64,000 bases of DNA from Martinezella lusitana (GCF_010668395.1 NZ_WUEY01000012.1:1-64000), one strand, 5' to 3'; counted from the stretch's first letter, positions 8,758-17,753 are shown. The notes: a model not told the origin generated them from the sequence alone. Program-made: numbers and translations.

Positions 8758-8775
8758 TGAGAAACCGTTTTCCCA
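8758..8775. promoter_or_regulatory. LacI-type operator O2
   Basis: TGAGAAACCGTTTTCCCA matches O1 at 16 of 18 positions. It sits between the putative -10 and the chosen lacI start, where a bound repressor would block transcription. The longer open frame of the regulator would place this operator inside the coding region, one reason to prefer the ATG at 8787. Confidence 0.65.
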
Positions 8776-8786
8776 ATGGGCGATTG

Positions 8787-9794
8787 ATGTCGAGCACAAA
8801 CGTTGGACGTATTACCATTCATGATGTTGCGGCGGCGGCTAGCGTCAGCATCGCGACCGCGTCCAAGGCGTTGAACGATACCGGCCGCATGTCGGTTGAG
8901 ACCCGGGCGAGAATTCGGAGAGTTGCCCAAGAGCTCGGCTTTCGTCCGAATGCCCTTGCTCGAAGCCTTTTGAGCAAGCGTAGCTTCACGGTTGGGCTGC
9001 TGACAAATGACACTTATGGTCGTTTCACCTTGCCGGTCATGGCAGGCATTTCCGAGGGTCTCATCGATCACGGCGTCTCGGTGTTCCTCTGTGCGATAGA
9101 AGACAACCCCGATCTAGCAAAACTCCATGTCGATGCGATGCTCGATAAACAGGTTGACGGCATTATTGCGACCGGACGGCGCATTGATAAGCCGCTGCCC
9201 GTGGATCTGTCACATCTTCCCATCCCCATCGTTTACGCCTTGATGACAGGTCCCGCGGATGCCGTGGCCTTGGTTCCGGATGACCGGCAAGGTGCCCGTG
9301 ACGCGGTCAATCATCTGTTTGACAAGGGTCGCCGGAGGCTCGTCCATGTAACGGGGCCGGCCAGTTTCAAGGTCGTCGAGGAGCGAACCCACGCATTCAG
9401 GGATGCGCTTGCAACTGCGGGCATGACGCCTTCCGAGGCGCAGATATTGACGGGCGCCTGGTCGGAGCAATGGGGCCGTGAGGCGGTGGAAAAGCTCTGG
9501 TCTCAAGAGAACCCGCCGGATGGTATCTTCTGCGGCAATGATCAGATCGCGCGCGGCGTCATCGATGCGCTTCGCGAAAAGGATGTGGGAGTGCCCAACG
9601 ACGTCTCAGTTGTCGGGTTCGACAACTGGGAAATAGTCGCCGAGCAGACGCGCCCTCCTCTTACAACGGTCGACATGAACCTCAAGGAGCTCGGCCGACA
9701 GGCTGGTCGAGCCCTTGTCCGCCTCGTCAATGGGGAGATCGTCGAACCAGGAGTTTCGAAGTTGCCCTGCACACTGGTTATCCGTGGCTCGTGA
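8787..9794 (+). CDS. LacI-family transcriptional regulator
   Basis: About 335 aa from ATG 8787. The N-terminal helix-turn-helix reads ITIHDVAAAASVSIATASKALNDTGRMSVETRARI, with the hinge helix at LGFRPNALARSLLSKRS. A periplasmic-binding-like sugar domain follows (VGLLTNDTYGRFTLPVMAGI at the start, DGIFCGNDQIARGVIDALRE and VVGFDNWE later). An upstream ATG at 8715 would add 24 residues but covers both operators. It is the first gene of an operon with a CUT1 sugar ABC transporter and a GH127 enzyme, so its effector is probably an arabinose-containing sugar and it probably represses its own operon through O1 and O2. Confidence 0.92.
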   Translation: MSSTNVGRITIHDVAAAASVSIATASKALNDTGRMSVETRARIRRVAQELGFRPNALARSLLSKRSFTVGLLTNDTYGRFTLPVMAGISEGLIDHGVSVFLCAIEDNPDLAKLHVDAMLDKQVDGIIATGRRIDKPLPVDLSHLPIPIVYALMTGPADAVALVPDDRQGARDAVNHLFDKGRRRLVHVTGPASFKVVEERTHAFRDALATAGMTPSEAQILTGAWSEQWGREAVEKLWSQENPPDGIFCGNDQIARGVIDALREKDVGVPNDVSVVGFDNWEIVAEQTRPPLTTVDMNLKELGRQAGRALVRLVNGEIVEPGVSKLPCTLVIRGS

Positions 9795-9862
9795 GGATTT
9801 AGCGGAGACCTGGCAGACGAAGATCATGCGTTAAAACAAGCTTTCAAGGGAGGAGACCCATT

Positions 9863-11104
9863 ATGAAGCTGCTTAAGATCGCGGCGCTCGCCGCAACGGC
9901 GCTGAGCATTCTGTCGACAACGGTTTCTGCACAGGAGAAACTGACCATGTGGGCGCGCAATACGAGCGAAGCCTTCATGCCGGCACTGATCAAGGCGTTC
10001 AACGACTCGCATAAGACGCAGATCGAGCTGCAGATCGTCCCATCTGAGCAGATGGTCCAGAAATACGCCACAGCTGCAGCCGGCGGCTCCGCGCCGGATT
10101 TCGTTTCCCTTGATCTCGTCTATTCGCCGTCCTTTGCCAAGGCGGGCGTACTCGAAGACCTGACGGATCTGGCCAAGAGCCTACCGTATTTCGACCAACT
10201 CTCAAAGGCACATGTTGGCGCCGGTACCTATGACGGCCGCATCTATGCACTGCCGATGTCGGCAGATGCCTCCGTGCTTTTGTGGAATAAGAATCTCTTC
10301 AAACAGGCAGGACTCAATCCTGACAAAGGACCGGCCAACTGGGCCGAAATCGAAGATGCAGCCGGGAAGGTCAACGCACTCGGTGGCGACATCCACGGCT
10401 TCTACTTTTCCGGCGCCTGCGGTGGATGCAATGCCTTCACTTTCATGCCACTGATCTGGGCATCCGGGGGAGACATCCTCGTTGACGATGGCAAGAAGGC
10501 CACCCTGGATTCCCCGCAGATGCACGACGCCATCAATTTCTACCGCGACATGGTGGCCAAGGGATACGTTCCCGAAAGCGCCAAGACGGATTCCGGAAAG
10601 AACTTCTTTGGCGGCTTTGCGACGGACAAGATCGGCATATCGCCGATTGGCGCCTTTGCCATCGGCAACCTGGTGAAGAACTATCCATCCGTCGACTTCG
10701 GTGTCACCTTCATTCCCGGCAAGACCGGCGGCAAGGCATCCTTTGGCGGCGGCGACAACTTTGTCGTCACGGCCGGGCGCGACAACCTGAAGGCCGCCAA
10801 GGAATTCCTGGAGTTCGTCTATTCGATCGACGGCCAGACGCTACTCGCCAAGGGCGGCAGCCTGCCGACCCGTGCGGATGTTGCCGCCGAAGCGGTCAAG
10901 TCGCTCGATCAGCGCTACCAGGTCGCGACCGAAGCCATGAAAATCGGCCGAACCCCGTCGTCGCCGGTCTACAACGACATCATCAATAGCAACACTGGCC
11001 CCTGGAAGCAGATGTTGAACGAGGCCTTCTTCGGGCCCGACGCCAATGCTCCGATTGCGAAGGCGCAGGAGAACATGCAGTCGATCCTGGACTCGGCGAA
11101 CTAG
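9863..11104 (+). CDS. CUT1 sugar ABC transporter, periplasmic binding protein
   Basis: 413 aa, preceded by a strong GGGAGGAG ribosome site. A Sec signal peptide (MKLLKIAALAATALSILSTT, cut after SAQ) is followed by a MalE-like cluster B fold: LTMWARNTSEAFMPALIKAFN, then APDFVSLDLVYSPSFAKAG, YALPMSADASVLLWNKNLFKQAG and WKQMLNEAFFG. A CGGC motif near residue 193 could form a local disulphide. It is followed by two permease genes, a GH127 glycosidase and a UgpC-like ATPase. The likely ligand is an arabinose-containing oligosaccharide, inferred from the glycosidase. Confidence 0.92.
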   Translation: MKLLKIAALAATALSILSTTVSAQEKLTMWARNTSEAFMPALIKAFNDSHKTQIELQIVPSEQMVQKYATAAAGGSAPDFVSLDLVYSPSFAKAGVLEDLTDLAKSLPYFDQLSKAHVGAGTYDGRIYALPMSADASVLLWNKNLFKQAGLNPDKGPANWAEIEDAAGKVNALGGDIHGFYFSGACGGCNAFTFMPLIWASGGDILVDDGKKATLDSPQMHDAINFYRDMVAKGYVPESAKTDSGKNFFGGFATDKIGISPIGAFAIGNLVKNYPSVDFGVTFIPGKTGGKASFGGGDNFVVTAGRDNLKAAKEFLEFVYSIDGQTLLAKGGSLPTRADVAAEAVKSLDQRYQVATEAMKIGRTPSSPVYNDIINSNTGPWKQMLNEAFFGPDANAPIAKAQENMQSILDSAN

Positions 11105-11208
11105 CACTCTGAAGCATCTGAGTTCCCTCCTGACTCTGATGCTCGCCCGGGCGGGTAGTTGCGCGCCCGGGCTTCCCCCGATGTCGGCTCTCCACATGGA
11201 ATATCCCA

Positions 11209-12132
11209 ATGACATATCCCAAGCCGCTTCCTTCAAGCACAGCGCGACGCAAAAGCACCAGACTGCGGCGACAGCAGCTGGCCGGGCTTCTGTTCATCGT
11301 TCCCGCCCTCATTTTGGTTGCGATATTCTTCGTCATCCCGCTTGGAATGTCCTTCTGGATGTCACTGCATAACTGGCCATTGCTCGGGAAACCGAAGTTC
11401 ATCTGGTTCGACAACTACGCGCATCTTCTCAAGGACGCACAGTTCTGGGCGTCGCTGCGGTTCACAGTCTATTATACCGTGATCGTCACAATCGCGATTT
11501 TTGCGGTCGCCTTTCCGCTGGCGATCTACGCTGAGAAACCGCGCCCGCTTATCAAGCTTTATCGAACCGCCTTCTTTCTGCCCGTCGTTGTCGGGTTCGG
11601 CTCGGCGAGCTTGCTCTGGGCCTGGCTTCTCGATGTCGACGCAGGACTGTTTTCGCCAGCCGCACAGTATCTCGGGTTAACCGCCAAGCGAGTCAATCTG
11701 CTAGCCGATTTCGACACCACCTTCTGGTCGATCCTGATCATGGTCGTCTGGAAGACTGCCGGCTTCAATATGATTATCCTGCTGACCGGGCTTCAGGGCA
11801 TCTCCAGCGAGGTGCAGGAGGCAGCCCGCATGGACGGTGCATCGACCTGGCAGCGGTTCCGCCGCATCACGCTGCCGCTGATGCGGCGCACAATCGCACT
11901 CGCGCTGATCCTCTCGGTCTCCGGATCGATGCTGGCCTTCGACCAATTCTATATCATCGCCGATGGCGGCCCACAGACCAGCACCGTGACAGCGGTCTAC
12001 TGGATATTCAGCCAATCCTTCGTGTCCTTCCATCTCGGGTATGGCGCGGCTCTGTCGATGGTGTTGCTCGCCATACTCGTCGTCATCAGCGTCGTTCAGC
12101 TCAGACTACTGCGAAACCCGGAGGGCATGTGA
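11209..12132 (+). CDS. CUT1 sugar ABC transporter permease (MalF/UgpA-like)
   Basis: 307 aa with six hydrophobic segments. The first is GLLFIVPALILVAIFFVIPL. The cytoplasmic EAA loop is present as EVQEAARMDGASTWQRFRRITLPLM, which contacts the ATPase. The basic N-terminus (ARRKSTRLRRQQ) faces the cytoplasm. The stop TGA overlaps the ATG of the second permease by one base, indicating translational coupling. Confidence 0.92.
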   Translation: MTYPKPLPSSTARRKSTRLRRQQLAGLLFIVPALILVAIFFVIPLGMSFWMSLHNWPLLGKPKFIWFDNYAHLLKDAQFWASLRFTVYYTVIVTIAIFAVAFPLAIYAEKPRPLIKLYRTAFFLPVVVGFGSASLLWAWLLDVDAGLFSPAAQYLGLTAKRVNLLADFDTTFWSILIMVVWKTAGFNMIILLTGLQGISSEVQEAARMDGASTWQRFRRITLPLMRRTIALALILSVSGSMLAFDQFYIIADGGPQTSTVTAVYWIFSQSFVSFHLGYGAALSMVLLAILVVISVVQLRLLRNPEGM

Positions 12133-12992
12133 TGGCCGCAAGCTACGCGTCTTCCAAACGCCACCTGGTTAGCAAGATTCGCTATCATGCCTTCGGTGCG
12201 ATCACTGCCTTGCTGTTCCTGGCACCGCTCGCGTGGAGCATCCTGGTCAGTTTCAAGCCGTCGATCGAGGCCAGGCAGCCGCCTTTGCCGCCGTGGCCAG
12301 TCGCAGGCCCGAGCCTGCAGAACTATGAGAACCTCGCTCAATATGGCTCGGGTATATGGACCTATGCCGGAAACAGCCTCATCGTCTCGGCGGCCACTGT
12401 CGTGGTCTCGGTCATCGTCAGTCTGCTTGCCGGCTATGGTTTCTCGCGCTTCAGGTTCCCGTTCAAGAACGCATTGTTCGTGCTGATCATCTCGACAGTC
12501 ATGATCCCGTTTCAGTCGATCCTGACCCCGCTCTTCCTGATCCTGACCAAGCTCGGGCTGCAAAATACGCTGACCGGCATCGTCCTCGTCTATGTAACGC
12601 TGCAGCTGCCGTTTTCGATCTTCATGATGCGCAACGCCTTCGATGCCGTTCCAAAGGAAATCGAGGATGCCGCCCGCGTCGATGGAGCTTCGATCTTCTC
12701 GGTTCTGCGCCGCATCATGCTGCCGCTGGTGCTGCCGGGCGTGGCGACCGTCGCGATCTTCGCGTTTCTCGCATCATGGAACGAATTCCTCGCCGCATTG
12801 ATCCTGCTGACGGATCAGAAAAAATACACGCTTCCGGTCCTGATGGCCGCTGTCCGCTCCGGGCAGTTCGGCACCATCGACTGGGGTGCCGTACAATCGG
12901 GCGTGACGCTGATGATGGCGCCGTGTCTCGCGCTGTTTCTCCTTCTTCAACGCTACTACATCCGCGGCCTGACCGCCGGCGCCGTGAAATAA
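12132..12992 (+). CDS. CUT1 sugar ABC transporter permease (MalG/UgpE-like)
   Basis: 286 aa from ATG 12132; a GTG three bases earlier is also possible. Six membrane segments are visible. The EAA loop reads EIEDAARVDGASIFSVLRRIMLPLVLPG and the C-terminal segment LASWNEFLAALILLTDQKKYTLPV is typical of the MalG branch. It forms the heterodimeric channel with the product of 11209-12132. Confidence 0.92.
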   Translation: MAASYASSKRHLVSKIRYHAFGAITALLFLAPLAWSILVSFKPSIEARQPPLPPWPVAGPSLQNYENLAQYGSGIWTYAGNSLIVSAATVVVSVIVSLLAGYGFSRFRFPFKNALFVLIISTVMIPFQSILTPLFLILTKLGLQNTLTGIVLVYVTLQLPFSIFMMRNAFDAVPKEIEDAARVDGASIFSVLRRIMLPLVLPGVATVAIFAFLASWNEFLAALILLTDQKKYTLPVLMAAVRSGQFGTIDWGAVQSGVTLMMAPCLALFLLLQRYYIRGLTAGAVK

Positions 12993-13024
12993 CTCAACTC
13001 GCAAGCTGAATGGACAAGTTAATC

Positions 13025-14965
13025 ATGACATCTCTCGCCAACCACGCCGCAAGCGGCTTTCGCCCACCAGCAGTTCCTGACGTCGACGTGCACGGCTTCT
13101 GGGGTGAACGGATCGATGCCGTCGCCGACAAGACCGTGATGATCCTTTACGATCGCTGCGTTGCTGCCGGCATGTTCGACCAGATCGATCCCGAAAGGCC
13201 GGTGCCGGAAGTCCGGATGCCCTTCCACACCAGGCCCGATGGCTCGCCCGACACGACGAATGTGCAGATGTTCTGGGATTCCGACGTCGCCAAGGTGATC
13301 GAGGCCGCTGCCTATGCCCTTTACCGGAAGTCCAATCCGGATCTTGAGGCGAAGATGGATTCCGTCATCGCCATGTTTGAGAAACTGCAGCAAGCGGATG
13401 GGTACATGAATTCATGGTTCATCCGCATACAGCCCGGCGAGCGCTGGAAGAACCTTCGCGATTGTCACGAGCTTTATTGCGCCGGTCATCTGATGGAGGC
13501 TGCTGTCGCCTACTTCCATGCAACAGGAAAGCGCACACTCCTCGACGTCATGTGCCGCTATGCCGACCATATCGACAGCGTCTTTGGTCCCCGCCCAGGA
13601 CAGAAACCTGGCTATTGCGGCCATGAGGAAATCGAGCTTGCGCTGATCAAGCTTGGCCGCACGACCGGCGAGCAGCGCTACCTCGATCTTGCCCGCTATT
13701 TCGTGGAGCAGCGTGGAAAGCAACCACACTATTTCGACATCGAGGCCGTGGAGAGGGACGACCGCAAGCAGTTCCGGCATAAGAACTACGAATACAACCA
13801 GTCGCATCTGCCAGTCCGCGAACAGACCAAGGTCATCGGTCATGCCGTGCGGGCAATGTACCTGTATTCTGGCATGGCTGATGTTGCGACGGAATTCGGC
13901 GACGACAGCCTGACGGATGCGCTGAAAATCCTCTGGAAGGATCTCACCGCCAAGCAAATGTACGTCACCGGCGGCATCGGGCCCGCGGCGAGCAACGAAG
14001 GCTTCACGGACTATTACGACTTGCCGAATGAGACCGCCTATGCCGAGACCTGCGCCTCCGTCGGCCTTGCCATGTGGGCCAGCCGCATGCTCGGGCGCGG
14101 GCCGAACCGGCTTTACGCAGACATCATGGAGCAGGCACTTTATAACGGCGCGCTCTCCGGGCTTGCGACCGATGGGACCACCTTCTTCTACGATAATCCG
14201 CTTGAAAGCCGCGGCGCGCACCATCGCTGGACATGGCATCGTTGCCCCTGCTGCCCACCGAATATCGCCCGCACCGTCGCTTCGATCGGCACCTATATGT
14301 ACGCCGTCTCAGCCGATGGGGTCGCCATCCACCTTTACGGTAAAAGCACGGCACGGCTGACGGTCGGTTCGGGCATCGTTACATTGGCGCAGAAGACCGA
14401 ATATCCCTGGGACGGCAAGGTCGAGATTACCGTCTCCGTCGATGCTCCGGCATTTTTCAAGCTCGCGTTGCGTGTTCCGTCATGGTGCGACGGCGCAAAG
14501 CTCACCGTCGATGGCGAGGTGATCGATGCAGCCTCCATAGAGAGCGAAGGCTATCTGCAGCTCAGCCGTCGGTGGCGCGGCGGGGAGACGATCGTCCTGG
14601 ACCTGCCGATGGCGGTTCGCGCCTTGCGCGCCAATCCGGCGGTCAAGGCCGATCTCGGTCGTGCGGCGCTCGCCCGTGGACCACTGATCTATTGCGTCGA
14701 GGAAACCGACAACGCCGCAGGCCTCAATGGCCTTGTACTGCCCGCCGATATCGCGGATGCCGGCGTCGCGCCGGCAAAGGATCTTGGCAAGGCCGTGGGG
14801 ATCGAGATCCCGGTCAAGCGGGAACGCTGGCCGGATATGGACGGCAGCCTCTACGACACGGCAAAGCCGGTGCTGGAAGACGCAAAGGCGCGCTTTATAC
14901 CCTATCACCTCTGGGACAACAGAGAACCCGGTGAGATGCTCGTCTGGGTCAGGACACAGCCATGA
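13025..14965 (+). CDS. GH127 beta-L-arabinofuranosidase (DUF1680)
   Basis: About 646 aa from ATG 13025; an in-frame ATG at 13010 adds five residues and neither has a strong ribosome site. The alpha/alpha-barrel catalytic domain covers about residues 15-430, then beta-sandwich domains. GH127 enzymes are zinc-dependent with a cysteine nucleophile. The ligand set seen in characterised members (Glu and Cys in an ExC pair, then two adjacent cysteines) is present as ETCASVGLAMW and CPCCPPNIART. YCGHEEIELAL is another conserved block. No signal peptide, so it acts in the cytoplasm on imported beta-L-arabinofuranosides, consistent with the importer genes upstream. Confidence 0.9.
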   Translation: MTSLANHAASGFRPPAVPDVDVHGFWGERIDAVADKTVMILYDRCVAAGMFDQIDPERPVPEVRMPFHTRPDGSPDTTNVQMFWDSDVAKVIEAAAYALYRKSNPDLEAKMDSVIAMFEKLQQADGYMNSWFIRIQPGERWKNLRDCHELYCAGHLMEAAVAYFHATGKRTLLDVMCRYADHIDSVFGPRPGQKPGYCGHEEIELALIKLGRTTGEQRYLDLARYFVEQRGKQPHYFDIEAVERDDRKQFRHKNYEYNQSHLPVREQTKVIGHAVRAMYLYSGMADVATEFGDDSLTDALKILWKDLTAKQMYVTGGIGPAASNEGFTDYYDLPNETAYAETCASVGLAMWASRMLGRGPNRLYADIMEQALYNGALSGLATDGTTFFYDNPLESRGAHHRWTWHRCPCCPPNIARTVASIGTYMYAVSADGVAIHLYGKSTARLTVGSGIVTLAQKTEYPWDGKVEITVSVDAPAFFKLALRVPSWCDGAKLTVDGEVIDAASIESEGYLQLSRRWRGGETIVLDLPMAVRALRANPAVKADLGRAALARGPLIYCVEETDNAAGLNGLVLPADIADAGVAPAKDLGKAVGIEIPVKRERWPDMDGSLYDTAKPVLEDAKARFIPYHLWDNREPGEMLVWVRTQP

Positions 14966-16101
14966 CAGTCACATCGCCCGAAAAAGCCCAGATCGAGCTT
15001 CGCCGCGTCCGCAAGGATTTCGGCTCGCTCACCGTGATCCACGACATCGACCTTCACATCGAAGGCGGCGAGTTCGTCGTTTTCGTCGGCCCCTCCGGCT
15101 GCGGCAAGTCAACCCTGCTGCGCATGATCGCCGGCCTCGAAGAGGTGTCCGCCGGCGATATCCTGATCGCCGACAAGGACGTGACCGACCTCGATCCGTC
15201 CAAACGCGGGATTGCCATGGTCTTCCAGTCTTACGCGCTCTATCCGCACATGAGCGTGCGCGAGAACCTCGCATTCGGCTTGGAGATGGCGAAGACACCG
15301 AAGGACGAGATCGACCGTCAGATCAAGTCGGCGACGCAAATTCTCAAGATCGACGCATTGCTTGACCGCCGCCCCGGCCAACTGTCCGGTGGCCAGCGGC
15401 AGCGCGTGGCGATCGGACGGGCGATCGTGCGCAAGCCGCTCGCCTTCCTGTTCGACGAACCGCTGAGCAACCTCGACGCGGAGCTGCGCGTCTCGATGCG
15501 CATCGAGATCGCCCGGCTGCATCGCGAGCTCGGCAACACGATGATCTACGTGACGCACGACCAGACCGAGGCGATGACGCTCGCCGACCGCATCGTCGTG
15601 CTGCGGGATGGCCGCATCGAGCAGGTCGGGACGCCGAGGGAGGTTTACGAGGATCCGAACAACCTCTTCGTCGCCGGCTTCATCGGTTCGCCACGGATGA
15701 ACATCGTGGAGGCCAGATATCTCGCCGGGGATCGCGTCGCTGTGGCGGAAGCGATCATTCCTCTGGCTGCTCCGCTGGCCGGCGTGGCGGAGGGAGATCC
15801 CATCAAATTCGGCATCCGCCCGGAGCATTTGGAGACTGGCAATGCCACACCGACATCGCTGCGCGCCACGGTCGATTTCGCCGAATATCTTGGCAGCACG
15901 CGCTATCTTTACTGCTATCTGCCGAACGGCGAGAACATAACGGTCGAACAACGCGGCGGTCGCGATCTCGCAGCAGGCGAGGAAATCTGGCTTAACTGCG
16001 ATCCGCAGCGTATCCGGCTGTTTTCTGCAAACGGCGACCGGCTGCGCGCGGCGACCGAGCTCGCGTCCCGGATTAGCGCCTTTGAGACAAAATTGACGTA
16101 A
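14962..16101 (+). CDS. ugpC: Sugar ABC transporter ATPase (UgpC/MsmK type)
   Basis: 379 aa; the start ATG overlaps the GH127 stop as ATGA. Walker A GPSGCGKST, Q-loop MVFQSYALYPHMSV, signature LSGGQRQRVAIGRAI, Walker B LAFLFDEPLSNLD and H-loop YVTHDQTEAM are all present. The C-terminal regulatory OB domain (about 240-360) includes GIRPEHLE and the long tail of the multi-substrate CUT1 ATPases. It energises the two permeases encoded upstream and may serve other sugar importers. Last gene of the operon that begins at 8787. Confidence 0.94.
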   Translation: MTVTSPEKAQIELRRVRKDFGSLTVIHDIDLHIEGGEFVVFVGPSGCGKSTLLRMIAGLEEVSAGDILIADKDVTDLDPSKRGIAMVFQSYALYPHMSVRENLAFGLEMAKTPKDEIDRQIKSATQILKIDALLDRRPGQLSGGQRQRVAIGRAIVRKPLAFLFDEPLSNLDAELRVSMRIEIARLHRELGNTMIYVTHDQTEAMTLADRIVVLRDGRIEQVGTPREVYEDPNNLFVAGFIGSPRMNIVEARYLAGDRVAVAEAIIPLAAPLAGVAEGDPIKFGIRPEHLETGNATPTSLRATVDFAEYLGSTRYLYCYLPNGENITVEQRGGRDLAAGEEIWLNCDPQRIRLFSANGDRLRAATELASRISAFETKLT

Positions 16102-16151
16102 TTGAGAAGAGAGGATTTTCGGCTCATCGTGGCTCATTCAAGGAAGCAAAG

Positions 16152-16480
16152 ATGAGACAGCAATCCGGCCCGCAGACATCTGCGGCCAAGAAGACGATCG
16201 AGCACATCCGCCGCGCCGCGCGCAAGCATCATTCAGCCGAGGGCAAAATTCGTATGGTGCTTGAGGGGCTGCGCGGCAAGGACGGCATTACTGCGATCTG
16301 CCGCCGTGAGGTATTGCCGGGAGCCTGTACTATAGCTAGCCGAAGGAATTCCTCGAAGCGGCTTGCAGGCGACACCGCCCGTTCGGCGACCAGCGATAAG
16401 GTGAAGGCGCCTTGCCTTGAAAGCCGCGACCTGAAGAAGGCTCTGGCCGACCTCACCCTGGAAAACCGCCTGACCAAAAA
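16152..16480 (+). pseudogene. IS3-family OrfA remnant
   Basis: Starts MRQQSGPQTSAAKKTIEH and matches the family HTH pattern IRRAARKHHSAEGKIRMVLEGLRG. The middle is scrambled: the expected GI..SLYY..KEFLEA stretch is spread over other frames with a stop. It recovers as KRLAGDTARSATSDKVK, then LKKALADLTLENRLTKN. This is the helix-turn-helix and leucine-zipper first protein of an IS3-type element, with no OrfB partner visible. It points away from the arabinoside operon. Confidence 0.75.
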
Positions 16481-16747
16481 CGTATACCCCGCCCCGCTTG
16501 CAAGACGATTTTGCGATTTTCTGATCAGTCTGCGTTAACGTATACGGTCTCATGAGCATACTCATGGCCGAGTTGGACATCCGCGCATTTGGAGCCCCAA
16601 TAAAGCACTTCGGCACCCAATGCCATTGTTTAACCGGGCTTTCCAAACGCCGTTCGACTGTAAGGCCATCTTCACGATCCTTCCTGCGGCCCCCTGATCT
16701 CATCACCAACCGGTCCTGTTTTATCCGATGCGTAAGGGATTCGACTA
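16481..16747. other. Non-coding scrap after transposase remnant
   Basis: No gene recognised. The string AACGTATAC occurs twice (about 16479 and 16540), possibly a trace of an element end, but there is too little to identify it. Confidence 0.4.
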
Positions 16748-16948
16748 ATGCGATCGACTATCGATCTCGACGACACACTCATGGATAGGGCGAAATCATT
16801 GACAGGGACTAAGGAAACCGCGGCGCTCGTTCGCCAGGCATTGGAGACGCTTGTTCATGTAGAGTCCGGGAAACGCCTCATCGCGCTCGGAGGAACTATG
16901 CTGGAGGCCGAGGCACCTCCCCGGCGCCAGAGCGCACCAGTCAAGTGA
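16748..16948 (+). CDS. vapB: VapB-type ribbon-helix-helix antitoxin
   Basis: 66 aa. The N-terminal RHH DNA-binding domain reads MRSTIDLDDTLMDRAKSLTG with the following helix ETAALVRQALETLV. The C-terminal toxin-wrapping tail (ALGGTMLEAEAPPRRQ) is typical of the small VapB proteins of alphaproteobacteria. The frame is open. Its stop overlaps a GTG that starts a truncated vapC, so it may be an antitoxin without a working toxin. Confidence 0.78.
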   Translation: MRSTIDLDDTLMDRAKSLTGTKETAALVRQALETLVHVESGKRLIALGGTMLEAEAPPRRQSAPVK

Positions 16949-17109
16949 TATTAGCAGACACTTCGATCTGTATTGATCATTTTCGATCAGCCGACGCGAA
17001 ACTGCGCAGGATTACCAATGCTGATGTTATAGGTCTGATGCTTCAGATAGGTTTTACGACCTCCGCTCTTGAAGGGATCAGAACCGGCGCGCCCCATCAA
17101 AGCTGCTGA
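16945..17109 (+). pseudogene. vapC: Truncated VapC toxin
   Basis: A GTG overlapping the vapB stop (GTGA) opens a 54-codon frame: ILADTSICIDHFRSADAKLRRI is the PIN start with the first catalytic Asp. The sequence then departs from the family and stops at 17107. Intact VapC proteins of this type are about 125-130 aa, so the other acidic residues are lost. The 3' end runs into a hydrolase remnant in another frame. Confidence 0.75.
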
Positions 17110-17210
17110 AGAATAGCAGGCTGAAGACTTATAAAGGTTTCCCGCACGGCACGCTCACGACCCACGTTGACGTGCTCAATCAGGACATTCTCGCTTTCAT
17201 AAAGAGCTGA
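17097..17210 (+). pseudogene. C-terminal scrap of an alpha/beta hydrolase
   Basis: In frame from 17097: SKLLKNSRLKTYKGFPHGTL, then THVDVLNQDILAFIKS and a stop at 17208. This is the last strand, catalytic His (FPHG) and final helix of the non-haem haloperoxidase type alpha/beta hydrolases. About 240 upstream residues are missing. The joint with truncated vapC suggests a deletion. Confidence 0.7.
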
Positions 17211-17366
17211 TATCGCGGGAATCGTCGCGTGTTTCGATTGCATTGAAGGCTTTGAATGCTGCCCGGCCCAGCCTTTCATGACTTACGAGTTCGATAGGCC
17301 TGGATTTCGGCTTTTCTGCACAAAGCCGAAATCATCAACAGACCATCGCGATCCGGCTTAAGCCCG
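17211..17366. other. Non-coding stretch
   Basis: No gene or clear signal seen between the hydrolase scrap and the end of the DoxX gene. Confidence 0.4.
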
Positions 17367-17753
17367 CTAAGGTCTTTCCATCGCCCCAGCAATCAGGACG
17401 ATGAGCCCACCGGTGATTGCGACATTGCCAACCAAGCTGTTGATCCGTGACGCGCGATCCTGCCCCTGATAGTCCCAGAAATTATGGAACATCACCGTTG
17501 CCGCGATGACGAACAAAAGCAGGACGGCGGCCATTTCCGCAGTGCGAATGCCGGCGGCAAGCGACAGGCCTGCCGCAGCTTGCACGCCGACGCCCAATAA
17601 AAAGACGGCACCCGCTCGACGTACCCCGCGCGCCTTCATAATTTCAGTGACGACCGCCCGGTTCTGAATATTGCGCAGTCCGGCAAATACAAAGGCACCG
17701 CCCAAGAGCAGTCGGCCGGCAACCACAAGCTCGTTGCTAAAACTTATAATCAT
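17367..17753 (-). CDS. DoxX-family membrane protein
   Basis: 128 aa with four hydrophobic helices: LVVAGRLLLGGAFVFAGLRN, AGAVFLLGVGVQAAAGLSLA, AAVLLLFVIAATVMFHNFW and AITGGLIVLIAGAME. This is the DoxX/SURF4-like four-helix pattern. The start ATG overlaps the stop of the AhpD-like gene by four bases. DoxX proteins often accompany redox proteins; the precise role here is unknown. Confidence 0.8.
   Translation of the reverse strand: MIISFSNELVVAGRLLLGGAFVFAGLRNIQNRAVVTEIMKARGVRRAGAVFLLGVGVQAAAGLSLAAGIRTAEMAAVLLLFVIAATVMFHNFWDYQGQDRASRINSLVGNVAITGGLIVLIAGAMERP

Larger units (their letters stand above)
8293..8786. other. Junction between siderophore cassette and arabinoside operon
   Basis: About 490 bp with no intact gene. 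It holds a short hairpin at 8439-8459, a transposase remnant on the minus strand, and the operators and promoter of the downstream LacI operon. Confidence 0.6.

Noticed and set aside
13412..14239. 275-codon minus-strand frame opposite the GH127 gene
   Set aside because: Shadow of the highly conserved GH127 coding strand, with no recognisable product.
15109..16137. 342-codon minus-strand frame opposite the UgpC-type ATPase
   Set aside because: The plus strand has all ATPase motifs in order; the reverse frame is a composition artefact.
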